A stretch of 45,643 nt of DNA from an uncultured Bacteroidia bacterium (lineage in GTDB: Bacteria > Bacteroidota > Bacteroidia > Bacteroidales > UBA932), in contig CADBSV010000077.1 in assembly GCA_902797435.1 (NCBI GenBank), forward strand, positions 1 through 45,643. The letters run 5' to 3'. The translations under genes were made by a program, and so were the position numbers. The notes beneath the pieces are model-generated. The model had not been told where the DNA came from and searched no databases. It saw only the letters and a list, made by a program, of their open reading frames with translations. Positions 5,956 through 14,733 of this stretch are shown piece by piece (the first letter of the stretch is position 1; every line of letters starts with the position of its first letter).

Positions 5956-8199
5956 ATGAAAAGATTTCTTGTCGCAGTACTTGCCTGCATGCTAGTCATG
6001 AGCCAGGCCGCTGCAAGAACCGTCAAAGGGAGCGTCAAAGGCCCCGACGGACCGCTTGCAGGAGTAATAGTTTCCGATGGGTACGGTTTTGTAAAAACGG
6101 CCCGGGACGGATCGTTCCGCATAAACACAAACAAGGAGGCCCGCTTCGTGTTCGTGGTGACGCCTTCCGGATTTGCGGCTCCCTTTGAAAGCGGTGCTCC
6201 GCAGTTCTATCTGCCTATAAAAGGGACTCGCCGCTTCAATTTCAGCCTGCAGCGTTTCGGGGCCGGGGAAAATTTCTCCATACTCGCAGTGTCTGACCCG
6301 CAGATGCAGAACGAAAAGCACAGGCTGCGTTTCTGCGGACGGCCCCTTGGCGACCTTACGGGTACCGCTACAAGGCTGTCTGCCGAAAGGACCACAGTGG
6401 GTATTGCCCTTGGCGACATCGCCTGGAACCGCCTGGAAATGTTTTCCGAATACAAAAAGGCGATCGCCGGAACCGGAATTCCCTTCTATGCGGTGATAGG
6501 CAATCACGACTATATCCAGAATCTTTCCGGAATTCCTGCTGCAGCATCGTTCGAAAAGGCTTTCGGCCCCTATAACTGGGCTTTTTTCCTTGGGAAGGAC
6601 CTTGTGGTAGGCCTCAATAACATCGAGTTCGTCTCAAGCGGCCACTCGGACGCTGCGAAATCTTCGAACAAATACCATGAGGGCTATTCGGCCGAGACTC
6701 TTGGATTCCTCCGGGGGCTTCTGTCCCTGATTCCTGGGGATACTCATATTTATATCGCGCAGCACTGTCCGGTAAACCATAATGGGCGGTTTATCGGCGC
6801 CTCTAAGGAGCTTCTTTCCCTTCTCGAAGGACGCAATGTGGAATTTCTATCGGGACATACCCATACGCGCGGTGAAGTGCAGCTCGCGCCCGGTATCGTC
6901 GATCACAATCCGGCAGCTGTCGGAGGAGCCTGGTGGGCTACGGACCGCTGCTGCGACGGCACCCCCCGTGGGTACGGAATAGTGAGCAGCACCGCAGGCG
7001 TGCGCCGTTTCGACTGGCACAGCATCGATTATCCCGACGATTACCTGGTTGAATTCATCCCTATGGACAAGTCTCCGATGCATCGCAATTCGGTGGCGGC
7101 ATTCGCCTGGGAGGCCGATGAAGACTGGACCTGTACCTGGACGGAAGACGGTGTCTATAAGGGATCCCTCCAGCTCGATACGGACAAGTCTGCAGCCTAC
7201 ACGGCAGAGATTCTTTCCGTGTACAACGGGGATTCTTCCAAGATTCCGGGCTATAAGAGGCCAGAAGCCAGCCGTCACTACTACATAGCTACCCCGTCGC
7301 AGTATGCATCCAAGGTGGAGATGAAGGTTTCTTCTCCTGACGGCCGTAGCTGGTGTCATGAATTCGACCTGCGCGGTTCATATACCGACCTGCAGGCCCA
7401 CAGGGGAGGTGCAGGCCTGATGCCGGAAAACACTGTTTCTGCGATGCGCAATGCCATCGACCTGAATGTGAATACCCTCGAGTTCGACCTTCAGCTCTCC
7501 TCCGACGGGAAGGTAGTGGTTTCGCACGACAACTACTTCCATCCCCGTTATTCCACCCGTCCCGACGGCACTGTGGTGCGTAAATCCGATCCGAAGGAAT
7601 ACCTCTACACCATGCCATACGACAGCATTGCCCGCTACGACGTGGGGCTCAAGCCGGTGGCCCGCTGGCCCGACCAGAAGAAGGTCGCTGAGCGTAAACC
7701 CCTGGCATCGGAGCTCATCGACTTTGCAGAGGCTTACAGCCTCGAAAAGGGCCATTCCGCCCCAAGGTACAATATAGAAATCAAGTCCACCGAGGGAGAC
7801 GGCGAGGGAGTCCTCTGGCCGGGTTATGAGGAGTTCTGCGACAAGTGCATCCCGCTTCTTCTTTCCAAAAACCTTGGAGACCGCCTCGTGGTTCAGTCGT
7901 TCGATGTGAGGGCGCTGAATTATATTCACGAAAAGTACCCTGAGGTGCAGCTTTCCTATCTTACGGAAGAGGAGCCCGACGTGGTGGAACTTATGAAACT
8001 GCTTACCTTCAAGCCTCGCTGGTGGTCGCCTCACTACAGCGTTGTGACCCATGCAAACGTTGCATGGTGCCACGCCATGGGCATAAAAGTGGTTCCGTGG
8101 ACAGTGGACGATCCCGCCGAGATTCACCGCATGGCCGAGTGCCGCGTAGATGCAGTAATCTCCAATTATCCCGACCGCCTGATTGCCGAATTCAGGTAG
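5956..8199 (+). CDS. Secreted calcineurin-like phosphoesterase fused to glycerophosphodiester phosphodiesterase
   Basis: Predicted 747-residue exported enzyme with a signal peptide (about 1-20). Residues 22-100 form a carboxypeptidase-regulatory-like beta domain (VKGSVKGPDGPLAGV). The calcineurin-like domain spans about 108-320: SDPQMQ (DPQ where most members have DxH), LGDIAW, GNHDY, AQHCP and SGHTHTR. A beta-rich C-terminal segment follows, then a GDPD TIM barrel from about 478 to the end, with AHRGG, PENTVSAM, EFDLQLSSDG, VSHDN and NIEIKS. The GDPD part hydrolyses glycerophosphodiesters to glycerol-3-phosphate and an alcohol. The open frame extends to 5791, but the signal peptide and promoter fix ATG 5956. 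The convergent dipeptidase gene ends four bases away. It may feed the GlpT/GpsA pathway encoded at 33-36 kb. Confidence 0.9.
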   Translation: MKRFLVAVLACMLVMSQAAARTVKGSVKGPDGPLAGVIVSDGYGFVKTARDGSFRINTNKEARFVFVVTPSGFAAPFESGAPQFYLPIKGTRRFNFSLQRFGAGENFSILAVSDPQMQNEKHRLRFCGRPLGDLTGTATRLSAERTTVGIALGDIAWNRLEMFSEYKKAIAGTGIPFYAVIGNHDYIQNLSGIPAAASFEKAFGPYNWAFFLGKDLVVGLNNIEFVSSGHSDAAKSSNKYHEGYSAETLGFLRGLLSLIPGDTHIYIAQHCPVNHNGRFIGASKELLSLLEGRNVEFLSGHTHTRGEVQLAPGIVDHNPAAVGGAWWATDRCCDGTPRGYGIVSSTAGVRRFDWHSIDYPDDYLVEFIPMDKSPMHRNSVAAFAWEADEDWTCTWTEDGVYKGSLQLDTDKSAAYTAEILSVYNGDSSKIPGYKRPEASRHYYIATPSQYASKVEMKVSSPDGRSWCHEFDLRGSYTDLQAHRGGAGLMPENTVSAMRNAIDLNVNTLEFDLQLSSDGKVVVSHDNYFHPRYSTRPDGTVVRKSDPKEYLYTMPYDSIARYDVGLKPVARWPDQKKVAERKPLASELIDFAEAYSLEKGHSAPRYNIEIKSTEGDGEGVLWPGYEEFCDKCIPLLLSKNLGDRLVVQSFDVRALNYIHEKYPEVQLSYLTEEEPDVVELMKLLTFKPRWWSPHYSVVTHANVAWCHAMGIKVVPWTVDDPAEIHRMAECRVDAVISNYPDRLIAEFR

Positions 8200-8203
8200 G
8201 CTC

Positions 8204-9874
8204 TTACCTTGCTTCCAGAACTCCTGCGTGGGGGCTGCCGGCGACGGCCTGCTTCCAGAAGTCGGTGTAGCCCGGCTGGGTGAGCCCCTCGGGGATGCCT
8301 TCGGAGTACTCGCTGTGCTTGAAGGAGCCGTCTTCGTTCTGTGCCTTCACGTTGCCGTCGATGAACTTTACAAGAAGCGTCTCCTCCAGTTTCGCCCAGG
8401 CTGAAAACTGCTTCTGCGCAGTGTTCACCGTATATTTGGTCATAAGGCGGCGGGCCTTGCGTGAGCGGTGTCCATTCACCAGACGGGCGAGTTTTGAATC
8501 CATCTCGGGAACAGAGCTGAACATCTGCTCCTGCTCAAATGCATCCGCACTGCAGCGAGCCACCGGAGCCATGTAGTTGTACATCTTGTAGCAGGCGTTG
8601 GTAACCCTGTTGCACATCCAGAACTGCGACGTGGCCGAATAGTGGAGAAGGTCGCCGTTGCCCTCGCGAAGGCACTCGGGCACCTTCTTTGTGCTCACGT
8701 AAATTGGTGTAAGATAGGAAGTTGCAGCATCATCACAGCCAAACCATACAAGAGCCCCCACTTCGTCGGGAAGCTGCGGCCTGGCCTGCGCCACGAACCA
8801 GAACCCGGTCTGCTGGGTGGCAATGGCCCTTTCGTTCACATAGGTCTTGCCGTTCCACTGAAACTCCATCGGCCTCCAGCGGTAGGGAAGGGCGTTTCCG
8901 CCTGCACCCACGTCCTGGGTCATGTCCATGGGAGACCCCTCGAAGTGGTCGCGCATCACGTCGGCCACATCTTTCGGAGTAATCTTATGCTCAGGCTTTA
9001 TCCATAGCGGCATCTCCCCGGAGAGGTCGTAACCCATTGCGTAAGGCAGGTATTTTTCTGCATCGAAGCTGCTTCCTCCAAGGATGCGGAACATGCTCCA
9101 AACGCGGGCGTCGCAGCCGCGCACGGTGCCGAAGTCCAGCGGACAGTAGGCTTCGCGGAACGAGAACTGCTCGTCGGAACCGCTGAAGTAGCCTTTCTCG
9201 CGGGCGAAGGAAATAACGTCGGGAGCGTAGAGCGTTTCCGGATCGTCGAGTGGGAACCGGGTGATGCGGCACTGGTTGGCATGTCCGCAGATGTAACCGT
9301 CGGGGATGCGGCGTGCCACCCAAACTATTCCCTTGTTGTCCGGGCCCTTGCCGATAAGGTCCATGACCCAGGCTTCGGTTTTGTCTATGATGCTGAAGGT
9401 TTCACCCTCCGATGCATAGCCGTATTCATTTGCAAGAGAGACTATTATGTCTATCGCTTCGCGGGCAGTGCGGGCCCTTTCGAGAGCGGTGTAGATGAGC
9501 GACCCGTAGTCCATTATGCCGGTGGAATCCATCAGCTCGAGCCTGCCTCCCCAGGTGGTTTCGCCTATGGCAACCTGGTTAACGTTCATGTTTCCTACCC
9601 TCTGATAGGTGAAGGGGACCTGCGGAATCTGCCCGAGGGGCTTGGCTGTATCCCATTCGATTATCTGCCGGAACGATCCTTTCGGATGCCGACCTCCTTT
9701 GAGGAAGTAGAGTTCTCCGAAAAGATAGTGGGAGTCTGCCGCGTAGGAGACCATCGCGCTGCCGTCGGCGCTGGCACCTGGGGTGACTATCACGTTGCTG
9801 CAGGCGTCTGCCCGGAGACTGAATGCCGCCATGGCAAGTCCGGCCGCCAGATAAACGAGGATTTTGGATTTCAT
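8204..9874 (-). CDS. Secreted C69-family dipeptidase
   Basis: Predicted 556-residue exported peptidase of family C69 (N-terminal nucleophile dipeptidases). The signal peptide ends ADA and the mature protein would begin with the nucleophile C25 in CSNVIVTPGASADGS, a hallmark of the family. Further family features are FTYQRVGNMNVNQVAIGETTWGG, the GSLIYTALERARTAREAI segment, and EAWVMDLIGKG. Length is normal for the family. By family it cleaves dipeptides in the periplasm. It is alone on its strand, convergent with the phosphoesterase gene and divergent from the gene at 9943, from which it shares a 68-base promoter region. Confidence 0.9.
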   Translation of the reverse strand: MKSKILVYLAAGLAMAAFSLRADACSNVIVTPGASADGSAMVSYAADSHYLFGELYFLKGGRHPKGSFRQIIEWDTAKPLGQIPQVPFTYQRVGNMNVNQVAIGETTWGGRLELMDSTGIMDYGSLIYTALERARTAREAIDIIVSLANEYGYASEGETFSIIDKTEAWVMDLIGKGPDNKGIVWVARRIPDGYICGHANQCRITRFPLDDPETLYAPDVISFAREKGYFSGSDEQFSFREAYCPLDFGTVRGCDARVWSMFRILGGSSFDAEKYLPYAMGYDLSGEMPLWIKPEHKITPKDVADVMRDHFEGSPMDMTQDVGAGGNALPYRWRPMEFQWNGKTYVNERAIATQQTGFWFVAQARPQLPDEVGALVWFGCDDAATSYLTPIYVSTKKVPECLREGNGDLLHYSATSQFWMCNRVTNACYKMYNYMAPVARCSADAFEQEQMFSSVPEMDSKLARLVNGHRSRKARRLMTKYTVNTAQKQFSAWAKLEETLLVKFIDGNVKAQNEDGSFKHSEYSEGIPEGLTQPGYTDFWKQAVAGSPHAGVLEAR

Positions 9875-9897
9875 GTTTCAGCGGTTATAGATTCGGA

Positions 9898-9935
9898 CAA
9901 ATATAACAAAAGTTGCAGTTTATTTCTTAAATTTG
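9898..9935. promoter_or_regulatory. Divergent promoters for the dipeptidase and the pheS operon
   Basis: On the minus strand TATATTTG (9905-9898) lies 23 bases before the dipeptidase ATG. On the plus strand TAAATTTG (9928-9935) lies only seven bases before ATG 9943. Both match the TAnnTTTG -7 consensus exactly. Confidence 0.65.
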
Positions 9936-9942
9936 CAGTCTG

Positions 9943-10368
9943 ATGAATATTAAATCCATAGCATTGTCCTGTGCAGTGCTCCTTTTGGCCGGAGCGGCGG
10001 CTTTTGCCCAGCAGCAGGAGCCCCAGACTCCCGAACAGAGGGAGAAGCAGCTCTATGAGAGCATCCAGAAGCAGGTTGACGGCTATGCGGAATCTCTCGA
10101 CCTGGAGGACTGGCAGGTGTTCTATGCCGATTCCATACTCACCGCAAATTTCGGCAGCCTGGCAAGGGAGTTCGAGCAGCTGGGGCGCAACAAGGTGTCC
10201 GATACCGACGTGTATTCGCGTCTGCAGGACGACTGCATGGAGAAGAACTATAACGCATTCCGCAAGATTCTCTCCGATGCCCAGTGGGCAAAATACCTTA
10301 AGACGGGTGCCGCAAGGGACAAGAAGGCGCGGGATAAACGCGCTGCAAAAAGAGCTAAACAGTTATGA
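9943..10368 (+). CDS. Small exported protein of unknown function
   Basis: Predicted 141 residues with a signal peptide (about 1-22, ending AAAFAQ). The mature part is charged and helical: EQREKQLYESIQKQVD, LEDWQVFYADSIL, then a very basic C-terminus (KKARDKRAAKRAKQ). The arrangement of helices with repeated D/E and a W resembles small periplasmic LTXXQ/Spy-like proteins, but I see no diagnostic motif. Its stop overlaps the pheS start by four bases (ATGA), so pheS is probably translated by coupling to it. That is an odd partner for a tRNA synthetase. The promoter's -7 box is seven bases upstream of the ATG, suggesting a leaderless mRNA. Confidence 0.75.
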   Translation: MNIKSIALSCAVLLLAGAAAFAQQQEPQTPEQREKQLYESIQKQVDGYAESLDLEDWQVFYADSILTANFGSLAREFEQLGRNKVSDTDVYSRLQDDCMEKNYNAFRKILSDAQWAKYLKTGAARDKKARDKRAAKRAKQL

Positions 10369-11402
10369 CAAACGAACAGATACAGCAGGTCGTTGACGAG
10401 CTCAAGGCCCTCAACGTCAAAACGGCAAAGGAAGTGGAGGAGGCCCGTGTACGTTTCCTCGGCAAGAAAGGAAGCATAACATCCCTCTTCGAAGAGTTCC
10501 GCACAATCGCTCCCGAATACAAGAAACTCTACGGCAAGGCCCTCAATGTACTGAAACAGGAGGCCATAGCCAAAATCAACGAGCTCCGTGAGACTGCAGA
10601 GCAGGATATCGCTTCCGGCCGCCCGGCCGAAGACCTTACCCTTCCCGGCGAAAACTTCGAACTCGGTAGCCGCCATCCGGTGAGCATCGTGCGCCAGGAG
10701 ATAGTGGATATCTTCCGTAAATTCGGATACGACGTGGCCGAGGGACCCGAAATCGAGGACGACTGGCATGTGTTCGAGGCGCTCAACTTCCCCCCGAACC
10801 ATCCCGCCCGCGACATGCAGGATACCTTCTTCATAAGTGCAGGGCACAAGAATCCTGTGCTTCTGCGCACCCATACCTCCAGCGTGCAGGTTCGGGCCAT
10901 GGAGAAGATGGAGCTCCCGATACGTGTAATCTGCCCCGGACGCGTGTTCCGCAACGAGGCCATTTCGGCCCGTGCCCACTGCATATTCCATCAGGTGGAG
11001 GGTCTGTATATCGACGAAGGCGTCACGTTTGCCGACCTCAAGCAGGCAATCCTTCTGTTCGCCAGGGAAATGTTCGGAGAAGACGCCAAAATCCGCATGC
11101 GTCCGAGCTACTTCCCCTTCACCGAGCCTTCGAGCGAGGTTGACGTTTCCTGCAACATCTGCCACGGCAAGGGGTGCAACATCTGCAAGGGAACCGGATG
11201 GCTGGAAATACTCGGTTGCGGTATGGTCGATCCCAATGTGCTGGAGGCCAATGGAATAGATTCCAAGAAATATAGCGGATTCGCTTTCGGAATGGGCATA
11301 GAGCGCATAGCCATGCTCAAGTGGCAGGTGAACGACCTGCGTCACTACTTCGAAAACGACCTCCGTTTCCTCCATGAGTTCGACACCGCGGTAGAGGTAT
11401 GA
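10365..11402 (+). CDS. pheS: Phenylalanyl-tRNA synthetase alpha subunit
   Basis: 345-residue cytosolic class II aminoacyl-tRNA synthetase subunit; with PheT it charges tRNA-Phe. The N-terminal coiled coil (1-90) is followed by the catalytic core: motif 1 region GSRHPVSIVRQEI, motif 2 CPGRVFRNE ... HCIFHQVEGL, and motif 3 GFAFGMGIERIAML. A Cys-rich insert CNICHGKGCNICKGTGW at about 260-276 looks like a small metal-binding knuckle; I know similar inserts from other bacterial PheS. pheT is not in this window, so the two subunits are encoded apart. It overlaps the upstream secreted-protein gene and the downstream lipoprotein gene by four bases each. Confidence 0.97.
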   Translation: MTNEQIQQVVDELKALNVKTAKEVEEARVRFLGKKGSITSLFEEFRTIAPEYKKLYGKALNVLKQEAIAKINELRETAEQDIASGRPAEDLTLPGENFELGSRHPVSIVRQEIVDIFRKFGYDVAEGPEIEDDWHVFEALNFPPNHPARDMQDTFFISAGHKNPVLLRTHTSSVQVRAMEKMELPIRVICPGRVFRNEAISARAHCIFHQVEGLYIDEGVTFADLKQAILLFAREMFGEDAKIRMRPSYFPFTEPSSEVDVSCNICHGKGCNICKGTGWLEILGCGMVDPNVLEANGIDSKKYSGFAFGMGIERIAMLKWQVNDLRHYFENDLRFLHEFDTAVEV

Positions 11403-12508
11403 TGCACCGCCCCCTTGTTGTCGCCGCATTACTGCTTGCGCTTTCCACTGCGGCGTGCGGAGGAAGGCCGGCTTCTGACGGAAGGCGGCCCCTTTCCCAC
11501 AGGGACAGCGTCCGCATCGCCCATAGGGCACACCGTGACAGCATCCGTGCGCTGCGCCGCAATATGGAAGGGCGCAGGGACAGCCTCAAGGCGGCGGCCC
11601 TTGCCGAAGCCAGCAAACCTCGCCTGGTGGATACCCTGCAGTACACAGCTCTCATGGACTCCCTTGCAAACGGGGATACTACCGGCCGCTGGCCTGTCAA
11701 ATCGGCACCCTATCCTTACGAAGGGGCGATTCTTCCCTATCACAGGGTTGTCGCCTATTACGGCAATCTATACTCCAAAAAAATGGGGGTGCTGGGAGAG
11801 TATCCGCCAGACACCCTCTGGCAGAAGCTCCGCAGCGAAGTGGCAGCCTGGCAGAAAGCCGATCCCGCCACGCCTGTCGTTCCGGCTATCCACTATATCT
11901 GCACAACCGCGCAGGGATGGCCCGGACGCGATTCCCTCTGGAGACTTCGCATGCCCAAGAAGCAGATTGATTCGGCCCTTGCAATTGCTGCCATGGGGGA
12001 TGCCCTGGTGTTTCTCGACATCCAGGTGGCACTTTCAAGTGTTCAGGCAGAGGTTCCTGTGATTGAGGAATATCTGAAGCTTCCTCACGTTCATCTTGCA
12101 ATAGATCCCGAGTTTATGATGCATGGCGGAAAGAAACCCGGCAGCGTAATAGGCTCTATGGATGCCAGTCAAATCAACTGGTGCGCCAGGTATCTGCAAA
12201 AGATAGTGCAGGACAACAATCTGCCCCCGAAGATGCTTGTAATCCACCGTTTTACCACCAACATGGTGAAAAACAGCGCCGACATAAAGCCGCTTCCGGA
12301 AGTGCAGATAATCATGGATATGGACGGATGGGGAAGCCCTCGCCTGAAGCGCAGCACCTATAACTGGTGCATCTGGCGCGAACCTGTCCAGTTTACCGGC
12401 TTCAAACTGTTCTACAAGAACGACCTCAAGCAGGAACCCCACCGTATGCTAACGCCGGAAGAGGTGCTCAGGCTCTCCCCGAAGCCGATATACATTCAGT
12501 ATCAGTAG
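11399..12508 (+). CDS. Lipoprotein of an uncharacterised TIM-barrel-like family
   Basis: Predicted 369 residues (368 if the second ATG at 11402 is used) with a lipoprotein signal peptide ending STAAC. A linker rich in Arg, Asp and Ser precedes a globular domain from about residue 100: YYGNLYSKKMGVLGEY, VVPAIHYICT, HLAIDPEFMM, VIGSMDASQINW and MLVIHRFTTNM. The pattern of strands ending in His, Asp and Glu suits a TIM-barrel hydrolase. I recall a similar uncharacterised secreted family in Actinobacteria (DPEW, GSVDAAEVN), but no activity is known to me. It overlaps pheS by four bases and is the last gene of that operon, ending just before the 12-bp repeat array. Confidence 0.7.
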   Translation: MMHRPLVVAALLLALSTAACGGRPASDGRRPLSHRDSVRIAHRAHRDSIRALRRNMEGRRDSLKAAALAEASKPRLVDTLQYTALMDSLANGDTTGRWPVKSAPYPYEGAILPYHRVVAYYGNLYSKKMGVLGEYPPDTLWQKLRSEVAAWQKADPATPVVPAIHYICTTAQGWPGRDSLWRLRMPKKQIDSALAIAAMGDALVFLDIQVALSSVQAEVPVIEEYLKLPHVHLAIDPEFMMHGGKKPGSVIGSMDASQINWCARYLQKIVQDNNLPPKMLVIHRFTTNMVKNSADIKPLPEVQIIMDMDGWGSPRLKRSTYNWCIWREPVQFTGFKLFYKNDLKQEPHRMLTPEEVLRLSPKPIYIQYQ

Positions 12509-12531
12509 TTTTTCTGCGGGAGGCCCATCGT

Positions 12532-12804
12532 GCGCCCTATCGAGCGGCGTGTCATGCGGCGTGTCATGCGGCCCGTTGAGCGGCTTGTCATGCGGCGTGT
12601 CGAGCGGCACATAGAGCTGCCTGTCATGCGGCCTGTTGTGCGGCACATAGAGCTGCCTGTCATGCGGCCTGTTGTGCGGCACATAGAGCGGCCTGTCATG
12701 CGGCCCGTCGAGCGGCTTGTCATGCGGCCCGTTGAGCGGCTTGTCATGCGGCGTGTCGAGCACCACATAGAGCGGTCTGTCATGCGCCCTGTTGTGCGGC
12801 ACTG
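12532..12804. repeat. 12-bp tandem repeat array, about 22 copies
   Basis: Units such as GCGGCCTGTCAT, GCGGCCCGTTGA, GCGGCTTGTCAT and GCGGCACATAGA follow each other with an unbroken 12-bp period. A 36-bp block of three units is perfectly duplicated at 12616-12651 and 12652-12687, showing recent expansion. The array fills most of the 374-base gap between the convergent genes ending at 12508 and 12883. Several frames on both strands are open only because the unit lacks stop codons. I see no promoter or start signal in it, and the remaining bases up to 12882 are AT-richer and hold one 18-base copy of another repeat. Confidence 0.9.
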
Positions 12805-12821
12805 AGTAGCAATTTAAGCAA

Positions 12822-12839
12822 AAAACGCGACCAACCCCG
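12822..12839 (+). repeat. Single copy of the 17-bp-array unit, left of the transposase gene
   Basis: The 18-mer AAAACGCGACCAACCCCG here is identical to 15060-15077 at the far end of the 17-bp array. The two copies enclose the acid phosphatase and the RAYT-like transposase genes. Confidence 0.75.
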
Positions 12840-12882
12840 TACTAAAACCATGGGTCAGTTGCATTTTTCGCCATTTTCGCGA

Positions 12883-13665
12883 CTAACGTCCGCTGGTTTT
12901 ACCGGTGCGCGAAAGATGCCGGAACTCCCGCTGCGCATGAGCCATGTCCCGCCGGAACTCTCGGGATGTCTGCAGCCGTGCATAACTGATGGAAGCCACA
13001 GGCCTGCTGGCGTCCACGTCGCTCTGCCAGTGGCAGCCGGCAATCACGCGGCTCTCTCCTGAAGCCCATGCCCGGGAGAAAACAGCCTCGGCTGCATCGG
13101 GGTTAATCTCCGCCATAAGCAAGGCACAAGCCCAGGCGCGTATGGTGTGTCCAGACGGATAAGACCCTTCTGTGGCCAGCCATTCGTCATCTTCAGGAAA
13201 AATGGAAGGCTCTCCGTAGAAGGCAAATGGACGTATGCGAAAATAGTGGGCCTTGGGGCGGTACCGGATGTTTTCTATCGTGGATATTCCACGTGTCAGC
13301 ACCTTGTAAATACGTGGGGTGTCCTTGGCCGAAACCTTGAGCCCGAAAGGCTCGCTCATTATGGCCAGGGTGGTGTCCAGGCTCCAAACCGCATCACGCA
13401 TCGCCATCGCAAGGCGCGCGGAATCCTTCCGTTGCTGCTTTCCCCACTCATAGCGCACCTGGTCGTAGCCGAAATCAGGACTGTCCGCATCTGGAGGTGC
13501 CGGAACGCATTTCACTGCATCGGGAAGGGCTGATTCAGGAATGTAAGGCTGCACGGATGCCGCAGATTCGGGGTCTGGTCCGCAGGCAGCAAGCAGCAGC
13601 GAAAGCATGAGTGCCGCCGCTGAAGCAAGCGCCAAATGTGCCAGGAGTGTACGAGTATTCTTCAT
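12883..13665 (-). CDS. Class A (PhoN-like) acid phosphatase lipoprotein, PAP2 superfamily
   Basis: Predicted 260 residues with a lipoprotein signal peptide (C28, LLLAAC). The three PAP2 motifs are complete: K138-x6-R145-P146 (KAHYFRIRP), PSGH at 170-173, and SRVIAGCHWQSD with S205, R206, H212 and D216. The wide spacing between motif 1 and 2 and the SEGSYPSGHT-like setting are typical of non-specific acid phosphatases such as PhoN, which release phosphate from organic monoesters outside the cytoplasm. I chose ATG 13665 because a -7 box lies six bases upstream; the frame is open for six codons more. The gene converges with the lipoprotein gene across the 12-bp array. Confidence 0.9.
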   Translation of the reverse strand: MKNTRTLLAHLALASAAALMLSLLLAACGPDPESAASVQPYIPESALPDAVKCVPAPPDADSPDFGYDQVRYEWGKQQRKDSARLAMAMRDAVWSLDTTLAIMSEPFGLKVSAKDTPRIYKVLTRGISTIENIRYRPKAHYFRIRPFAFYGEPSIFPEDDEWLATEGSYPSGHTIRAWACALLMAEINPDAAEAVFSRAWASGESRVIAGCHWQSDVDASRPVASISYARLQTSREFRRDMAHAQREFRHLSRTGKTSGR

Positions 13666-13671
13666 ATCGTG

Positions 13672-13679
13672 CAAAGATA
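13672..13679 (-). promoter_or_regulatory. -7 box of the acid phosphatase gene
   Basis: TATCTTTG on the minus strand, an exact TAnnTTTG match, ends six bases before ATG 13665. The mRNA is probably leaderless. Confidence 0.55.
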
Positions 13680-13807
13680 GCATTTCCGGCGTGTTAAACG
13701 TTTATAAACTAGAAGATAAATTTTTCCTTTCTACGAAAACAGAAAAAACTGCCGGCGAAACGTTTTACTCCGTATCAGAAGAGAAAACCAAGTCGTAACT
13801 TGCAGAC

Positions 13808-14683
13808 ATGACTCAGTACTTTCACTATTGTTGCAAGGGCCTCAAAACGGACTTGATATTTGCCGACAAGCGCGAGTTTATTGCCGGCATGAACCGCATA
13901 GGAGTGTGTTATCTCTATTGCATCGGAGAGAAACTGCCGGTGCAAATTGTTGCTTTTTGCCTGCTGAGCAACCATTTCCACTTTGTGTTATATGGGACTG
14001 AGGAAGCGGCGGAGTCCTTCATCAGCCATTATGTCCTCCTGACAGGAAAATGGATTCGAAAACATCGCGGGGAGAGGCTTCACGGTAAAATTGAAATTGG
14101 CCACTGGGTCGCCAGGACAACTGAGGGGGTTCGCAACAAAATGGTATATACCCTCCGCCAGACTCTGGAAGCGGGACTGCCGGTGACTCCGCAAGGATAC
14201 CCGTGGTGCTCCGCAGGCTTGATGTTCAATGACCATGAGTTTGTCTTGAGTTCTGCGGTTCCTGTCTGCAAATACAGTGGAAGGGCGGCACTCAAGGCAT
14301 TCAACACAAAAATCGGGTTGCCGGAAGACTGGGTTGTCGTTTGTGGCAATATGATTTGGCCCGGATGCTACACCGATATAAGCGGCGCCCAGAGGTTGTT
14401 TTCAGGCGTAAAGGATTTCATGTATTGCCTCAACAATGGTAATATAGACAAATCCGTCAGCTCTGAAATGATATTGGAAAGGCCCTCGATTCCGGATACC
14501 GAGTTGAGGAATCGGGCGTGCTCCCTGGCGAAGGGCTTGTTTGGACGGCGCGGCATGGGTTCATGCCCGGCGGAAGAACGGTCTCAAATTGCTGCTTTGC
14601 TCAGGAAGGAATTGCATTGCGGTTATAAACAGCTTGCCCGGATCGTGATGATGGAAGAAGCGGAACTGCGAAATCATATTTAG
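13808..14683 (+). mobile_element. RAYT-like Y1 (IS200/TnpA_REP) transposase gene
   Basis: Predicted 291-residue single-strand DNA transposase of the HUH superfamily. LLSNHFHFVLYG supplies the HUH motif (H56, H58), and NKMVYTLRQTLEAGL carries the probable nucleophile Y114, followed by the PQGYPWCS segment typical of REP-associated tyrosine transposases (RAYTs). The C-terminal 65 residues (RNRACSLAKGLFG, YKQLARIVMMEEAEL) form a helical domain as in other Bacteroidota members. No IS200-type ends or tnpB are visible. RAYTs elsewhere act on short extragenic repeats. Here a repeat array starts 50 bases after the stop codon, and a matching 18-mer lies on the other side. A weak -7 box TAACTTG is five bases before the ATG. 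Confidence 0.82.
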
Positions 14684-14733
14684 GTTGGTTGCAAAAACTG
14701 CCGTAAATGATACTGACCCGGGGTTGCAGCCAA

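Noticed and set aside
12449-12805. Several repeat-protein frames (MRPVERLV-type and HDRPLYVP-type)
   Set aside because: The 12-bp period keeps several frames free of stop codons at once; no start signal or export signal supports any of them.
13808-14683. Complete IS200/IS605 element
   Set aside because: No tnpB, no left-end and right-end hairpins and no target motif were found; the gene fits the single-copy RAYT type better.
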